A stretch of 64,000 nucleotides of DNA from Lichtheimia corymbifera B2541 (lineage: Eukaryota > Mucoromycota > Mucoromycetes > Mucorales > Lichtheimiaceae). A model generated the notes under the pieces. That model worked only from the letters and a program-made list of their open reading frames with translations, was not told where the DNA came from and did no database searches. The position numbers and the translations under genes are program-made. Numbering within the stretch: the stretch's first letter is position 1; every line of letters starts with the position of its first letter. Shown one piece after another: positions 58,540 through 64,000 of this stretch. Location of the stretch: NCBI GenBank assembly GCA_000697475.1, contig JNEU01000957.1, forward strand, positions 1 to 64,000. The letters run 5' to 3'.

Positions 58540-60189
58540 TGTTGTTTGTAGTAAATTGAGGGAGGTGAAGATGGAGGAACAACACAACCAGGTCGCTGTT
58601 GCTTTTATAGTTTTGAGAAAAGACATGCAGCCATATACATACGATCCCACCATTTCCAAGAATGCAACGGAAGAGGCAATTATAGATACAAAAAGGCTAG
58701 CCAGTATACTCTACCATGGAAATGCACGTGGATCAAGTATCACTCTCAAATCGTACTAAATCGTTATGCATGTAACACATAATTGTTACATATATCACTT
58801 TGTGGCAGTATAATTACTTCCTTCTTGCTGAGGGGCAATCGTTTCTCTCTCTTCCACCAGCAGTGTGGTATCCATGCCAATCATTTACGATCAGTGCAAC
58901 CACGATGCGGGTCCCTGAGATTATTAAGATGCATTGCGTAGATCTCGCGTTGCACAGCATTACAACAACAAATCATCGTCGTATCCCTGGTCATGCCTTT
59001 TAAGAAGTAACGTCTCACGCTTTACGTTAACATTGAATCCCGCTGACTACTATGTGGAAGCACTGACCAAAGTGTCAATCATGGGCATGCTATTGGTTGT
59101 GACCGTGGTAGCAAATTACCCATATAATGTGGGAAACCTTCTGGACGTCTCATATCGCAATGCGGTGCGGAGCTCTCAAATAATGACATATGAAGATTCC
59201 CAATTAGGGATCCGAATCATAGCCTGAGATCGCTTTTATGCCACCTGCCACTCGTAAAAATTGCTTCCACATCAATGGAGGGTCGATCATGCATTCAGGT
59301 TATTGTCATCTTCCAGCTTGGGGATGCCCCGCATTGTCCCCCGTTTAGATATAATAATTGTACCTGGCTGGATCATCAATGTCCAACAGCTGCAATCGAC
59401 GATAAGGCAATTGCTGTGCCGCGTATGTGATAAGCATCCATAAAAGACATCAACGTACCCAATACTTTGAGATAGCTACTATCAAGAAGACTTTGGATAC
59501 ACAAGACAATCAAGTACAGCACAATGCCATTGAACACAAGAAATAATGCATGATCATGTGTTGTATGATTACGTGTGCAGCCATCATCCTCACCACCAAC
59601 TTGGTGTTCAAAAGTGTAAATACCTATTGAACGCTGAAGCATTGAATGCGTTTTTATATACATAGTGGATAGAGCTGAAGGAGCGATAGCACATCAATGG
59701 CGTCATATTACGACATGCAACATCCACTACTATTGTAACCAGCCACGACGATGAATGTTGTCTGTCATCATTGACAAACCTTCTTAGTCTCTCTTTCTCT
59801 CTCTGTACTGTGATAATGCCGAAAACTAAATTAGACATTCGAGACATACCGTAACCAAGGTAACGTTTCCCTACTGGTCAATGGTTATAGTACCTAACGA
59901 CATAATCTTGGTAGGTACGGTATTTTTCGTGCCTACCAAGTGCTTGGATGACAGCTGTGGTTGTACGACGAATATAATGCTTGTGTGAAAGTGCACGAAG
60001 CGTGAGACGTAAAACTGCTTTTCTGTGTCCACCAATTCTAATGTGCAACTCTAAAAGTGTGGAATCCAAATTCATATACTTGAGCTAGTGATTATGGTTG
60101 ATTAATGCTTGCGATTCAATCAACTGGCTGTTGTGCTTTCGACATAAACAGCACCAACACGCTTACAGCATAGGTAAGTCACAAAGGTG
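58540..60189. other. Intergenic region with possible uncharacterised minus-strand exons
   Basis: Minus-strand ORFs at 60,075-59,878, 59,847-59,608 and 59,663-59,376 follow each other, with splice-like signals and a hydrophobic helix (HALFLVFNGIVLYLIVLCIQ). They could be exons of a small membrane protein or a degraded gene. I could not close a single frame through them with canonical introns, so no gene model is given. Confidence 0.3.
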
Positions 60190-62185
60190 TACCTGCTTTT
60201 CTAAGTTCTCAAAGTGAAGCGTGCGGCTTTGATATGAATAGAGTTGATCAGCATGACTCAGAGAACCTTCTTACCAAGTTTCAAGTCCGAGATGGGCAAT
60301 CCCAATTACCTACATAGTAACTGACATTGCATGAATTTGGACGGGTGCGGAATTTCCATCCTTCATAGTAAATCACTCATTATATCATCCCATTCAAGAT
60401 TTTTAAATGAAGCGTGGGTTCTTCATTATGACAAAGTTGATCAGCGTATCCGAAAGCACTTTGTGTGAAAGTTTCATGTGTGAGATCTGCGATCTCAAGG
60501 TCCTGGACCATCCTCCCTATATATAAATCCGCCCGTTCACTGTCGGACGCCCGCATTTTATATTTCACAATGAAGCCTGCGACTTTAATATGAATGGAGT
60601 TGATCAGCATGTCGAAGCCCACGGCCTGGCCAAGTTTCACAACGGAGATGGGCAATTGCGGGTGTGTGCACTATGCACCCTCCTTGCGTTCCATCCGTAC
60701 CGTCCGATTCATAAAATATCATAATGAAGTATATGGTTTTTAAATGAATGGAGTTGATCAACATGACCCAGCGAACTTGCTTACCAAGTTCCATGTTCAA
60801 GGTGGGCAATCCCAAGGTAATACATACTAAATGACATTTCAATGAATCCGGCGCGTACCCATTCCCGACCATCCATAGTAAACCCCACATTATACCCTCC
60901 CATTCAAAATTTTTAAATGAAGCATGGATTCTTTATTAATATAAAGTTGATTAGCATGCCGAAGAGCATCTAGTGTGAAATTTTCAGGTTCGAGAGAGGC
61001 AATTAAGGTCATGGATCAATTGTACAGGTACTTGGATTTGTTGTGCAGTGCCTGATCTATTTAATTTCCACTTCTTCCACTGTCAGCCTCTTGCCCTCTT
61101 CCTCCCGTTCTCAACTGTTGCCCCATTCAAGTACAATCACCGCCACGATTGCCCTGCTTCAACCCATCATGTCAATCCTGCAGCTGTCTTGATCCGAATG
61201 CCTTTGACTGAATGACAACTGCATGGCGTGTGCACACCAATCCAATACTCCTTTTCTTTTGCACGACACTTTCTCCTGTACAATCGTCGACCACAATCCA
61301 ACGTAGCAACAGCATCCAGTGGCAAGCTCGTTAACCCACTGGCATCACATTACTTGCAGCAGCCTTTTACACGTGAACAGCAGATAGCCATTGTATAGAA
61401 GCAGCTTAATTTACGTGTGGCAGCGTGTTCAACACATACGCATTCCTATGGACATGGATATGGAACCGAATGATGTATTGCTATTGCTTTGGAATATGGA
61501 TGGAAGGAATGGATATATTGACCGGCTTGATCCACTTGGCCCATGGAGAACACGATGCCTAGTGCGGATGGCACCACATCAGCCATCAACTACAACCGCA
61601 ACACAAGCGATCTTCAGCTGGTCGAGCGAGATACAATGAAAATGACCCAAAACGAGGAGACCAAGAATTGGATGGAAAAGAAAGCATATCAGCATTTATC
61701 GCAGAGGCACATTCGTATTGGACTTGGCAATGGTTACGATGATGGGATGGAAATGACCAAAGGTGTCTACAGTCACGGATGATATTGGCATACTCGAGTT
61801 AATGCGCGCACCAGCTATTTTGCAATTCAGGATGAAGGATGTTTATGACAGCAGCAACCAAGAATACAATGACACATTCGTCCCAGCTACCTCTATGTGA
61901 TTCATCCACCCCCCGTATCGTAGTCAACAATATGTAATCCTGTTCCTTTATCTTCACCATATTCACATTATAAACATCCATACTGCAATATGCTATTCTT
62001 CGACTTTCATTGAATTCAACATAACACTTAGATGATCATACTATTAGTTCATATGTGTAAGATGTGGATGACTCGGTTGGTATCTGCATTGAAAGGGGGT
62101 TGAAAAGAGAGATGAATCATTTGCATCATCGTATCGGGAGATGCTTTGTTCTTTTGTCACATTGTTGCATTCATTAAAAATTTCT
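60190..62185 (+). repeat. Dispersed element C, copy 2
   Basis: Five degenerate tandem monomers with anchors TTGATCAGC or close variants at 60,244, 60,436, 60,600, 60,754 and 60,947 (spacing 192, 164, 154, 193 bases) are followed by the spacer shared with copy 1 (TATTTAATTTCCACTTCTTCC, TTCTCAACTGTTGCCCC), the TGTATAGAAGCAGC block and the decayed ORF. The end at about 62,185 (TGCATTCATTAAA) matches the end of copy 1 at about 24,260. Over comparable segments the two copies are clearly related but diverged. Confidence 0.75.
61543..61890 (+). pseudogene. Decayed ORF remnant in element C, copy 2
   Basis: A 79-codon frame contains NWMEKKAYQHLSQR, matching RMEKEAYKQRSQR of copy 1, then IGLGNGYDDGM against IGLATVMDEWM. 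After a stop the downstream part (ACAGCAGCAACCAAGAATAC) continues the similarity to the TKN-ending block. No family recognised. Confidence 0.45.
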
Positions 62186-62589
62186 GGTTCCGTAACTGAG
62201 AGACAAAAGATAAAGAACACCCTCAATCAATTTTATTGCAAGATAATGAATTTGAAAGTGATGATGCCCAATAAAATGCTTGCTACACAAGCTTGGTTCA
62301 TTGTAAGCTTACTCATTATGTATGTGCGAGCATGAGTGAGTTGTGATAAGATGCTTCACGAATACATGAACTTACTCGGCTTGTCTATGACAATTTTCAG
62401 CTAACAGTCTCTTATGCAACCTTGTATAAGAACGAATCAATCCAGGGCTATCATACGCGGTCCTGGATGACAGGCAGCAGGCACTGAGAGTTCGATCATG
62501 CAATCTCAACCAATAGGATTGATTCTGGGTCCCACCCTTTCGGCTTTGTGACACCAAGGAATCTGTCTGCATTTTTGACTCTAATATGA
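62186..62589. other. Sequence between repeat copies
   Basis: No gene recognised; A/T-rich, with ORFs under 90 codons and no family resemblance. Confidence 0.35.
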
Positions 62590-63005
62590 GTGCCGCTATC
62601 GACAATGAACAAAGACCACTTTCCATGTAGCATCATGGTTACAGCATATGTAAAATATAAAGATACCCATATCTCAAAAGTTTACAATGAAACATGGACT
62701 CTTTAATAGAACAAAGTTGCTCGTCAGGACCGAAAGCATCCTATGTGCAAGTTTCACGATCGAGGATGTCAATCCGAGATTCCGCAATGTCACCACCAGC
62801 CAAAGTAAATCGTGGGTCGACCTTATGAAGATATTTTTTGGCTGGTGGTGACATTGAGTGAATCTGAGAATGGCCACGACGATCGTGAAACTTCTACACT
62901 AGGTGCGCTTGATCCCGCCGCGCAACTTTGTTTGATTGAAGAGCCCACGTTTCATTGTAGAATTTTTAGTTATGGGCATCTTTATGTTTTACATATGCTC
63001 CTAAT
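62590..63005. repeat. Palindromic element A, copy 4 (outer arms truncated)
   Basis: The left arm starts at CGACAATGAACAAAGACCAC and the right arm ends at TTTTACATATGCTC. The inner palindrome CACCACCAGCCAAAG / TTGGCTGGTGGTGACATTG (about 62,790-62,855) is intact. Both outer segments seen in copies 1 and 3 are missing. Confidence 0.8.
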
Positions 63006-64000
63006 AATGGTGATGGAGCTGCTTCCTCCTAATGGATGGTGTCGACTGCATTAACGGAAAGATGAAGAGCTGTGTGAAATGGCACGTAGTGGTTACACAT
63101 ATGCGTGAATGACAGGTTCCTGCACAAATGAATGATGATTGCCTTTAGGGAGTAGGTGAACAGCATGCAACCATGAAAATCTATCCATTATGATAATTAC
63201 AGTAACAAAGAAAACGACAATGAATTTATACAGGGATATTTTGCATGTTTGGTAGGCGAGTCAATCATATGTTGGTTGCACAAATCCAGGAGCTGTCGAT
63301 CTGCATTGATGTGCACGGACTTGATAGACGCTAATCCCGCCACAGTAAAATAATGTATGAATAGCTTAATTACAAGGAATGTATTCAGCAGTCTTTATTA
63401 TTGACCCAAGTTTAGAGGCTATTGTTGAGGTGCATATTCACAACAGTAACTGTAGCAAGCGGGGTGGGGTGTTGTGCACAAATTGGGAACACTGAGAGAG
63501 CCCCTCCTTCACTCCCACTTCACAATGCAAGGTAAGAGATGTCTCCATTCCAACGCTACAACGCATTAACGGCTGCCATTCCTTTCATGTGCAGCGTCAA
63601 CTGGGTGAACAGGTGGTCAATGACGACTCATTTCGGCTACAGACATTCAACAACAAGGACGCGCGCGATCGACGATGACTCAAGCTTCCATTCCAACACA
63701 ACATGTACGTTCAATCGCTGCAACTCTTTTACTATTCAAGTTGGACATGGTTACTAATGTTCACGTGTAGATTACTATCCTCTCGTTTATACAGATCTAA
63801 TGGGGTGTCACGTGTATTCATTCCCAAGCTGTCCACAGCAAGAAGTCTTTACATTGCCTCCTTTGGGTATGTTGACAAGAAGACGCGTCTAGATTGGTTT
63901 TCCTTGTTATCTCACATTGCGTTTACGGTAGCTTGAATACGTTGGATGATGGTACCTGTGGGCAGTAACAAGATATGGATCTCAAAGCAAGAACGTTGCA
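63006..64000. other. Right-edge sequence, possible partial exon
   Basis: A coding-like stretch near 63,594-63,677 reads RQLGEQVVNDDSFRLQTF on the plus strand, between an acceptor-like TTTCATGTGCAG and a stop. An ATG followed by GTAAGAG lies at 63,524, but joining the two gives an early stop. It may be the start of a gene continuing past the window or a chance frame. Confidence 0.2.

Overview
The window is nuclear DNA of a filamentous fungus. Genes are dense and carry many short spliceosomal introns (mostly about 50-80 bases, GT-AG with four clear GC-AG cases). The gene set (dynactin p150, FRG1, ARID/RFX/zinc-finger RSC9-like subunit, mitochondrial PET127 and RNB exonuclease, TPR-F-box-LRR protein, class III chitinase with a chitin-binding module) and overall style point to an early-diverging fungus, most likely Mucoromycota/Mucorales. 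The species cannot be fixed from the sequence. No rRNA, tRNA or CRISPR array was recognised.

Layout. 1-1.1 kb: two palindromic (foldback) repeats. 1.8-6.6 kb: dynactin p150Glued homologue. 7.8-8.8 kb: secreted polysaccharide lyase 14-like enzyme. 10.5-11.8 kb (minus): seven-helix membrane protein. 12.7-13.4 kb: GET5/UBL4-type ubiquitin-like protein. 15.1-17.4 kb: CCR4 deadenylase. 18.2-19.0 kb: 9-bp minisatellite with a 242-bp higher-order period, abutting a gene (19.0-20.1 kb) with a PD-(D/E)XK-like motif. 20.6-25.7 kb: repeat island of foldback elements, 155-195-bp tandem monomers and decayed dispersed elements. 26.2-58.6 kb: gene-rich core with RNB exonuclease, protease inhibitor I9, FRG1, chitinase, CDC1/PGAP5 phosphoesterase, RSC9-like subunit, an F-box-like protein, DIA2/POF3-like protein, monocarboxylate transporter, GMP synthase, double-START protein, PET127, a second F-box-like protein, RNA polymerase I subunit A49 and RNase T2. 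60.2-63.0 kb: a second repeat island with the same element families.

How the genes relate. There are no operons; genes are monocistronic, often in convergent pairs with short 3' gaps (FRG1/chitinase about 70 bp; GMP synthase/START about 200 bp; A49/RNase T2 about 165 bp). Themes are RNA metabolism (CCR4, RNB exonuclease, PET127, RNase T2, A49), cell wall and secretion (chitinase, lyase, CDC1-like), ubiquitin or protein targeting (GET5, F-box proteins), transport and motor function. Exon models were assembled by hand from splice motifs and reading-frame continuity; all totals close in frame, but none was checked against transcripts.

The least explained parts are the repeat system (one monomer family used both as tandem arrays and as long palindromes), the nuclease-like gene beside the minisatellite, and two apparent micro-exons of 2 and 3 nt.
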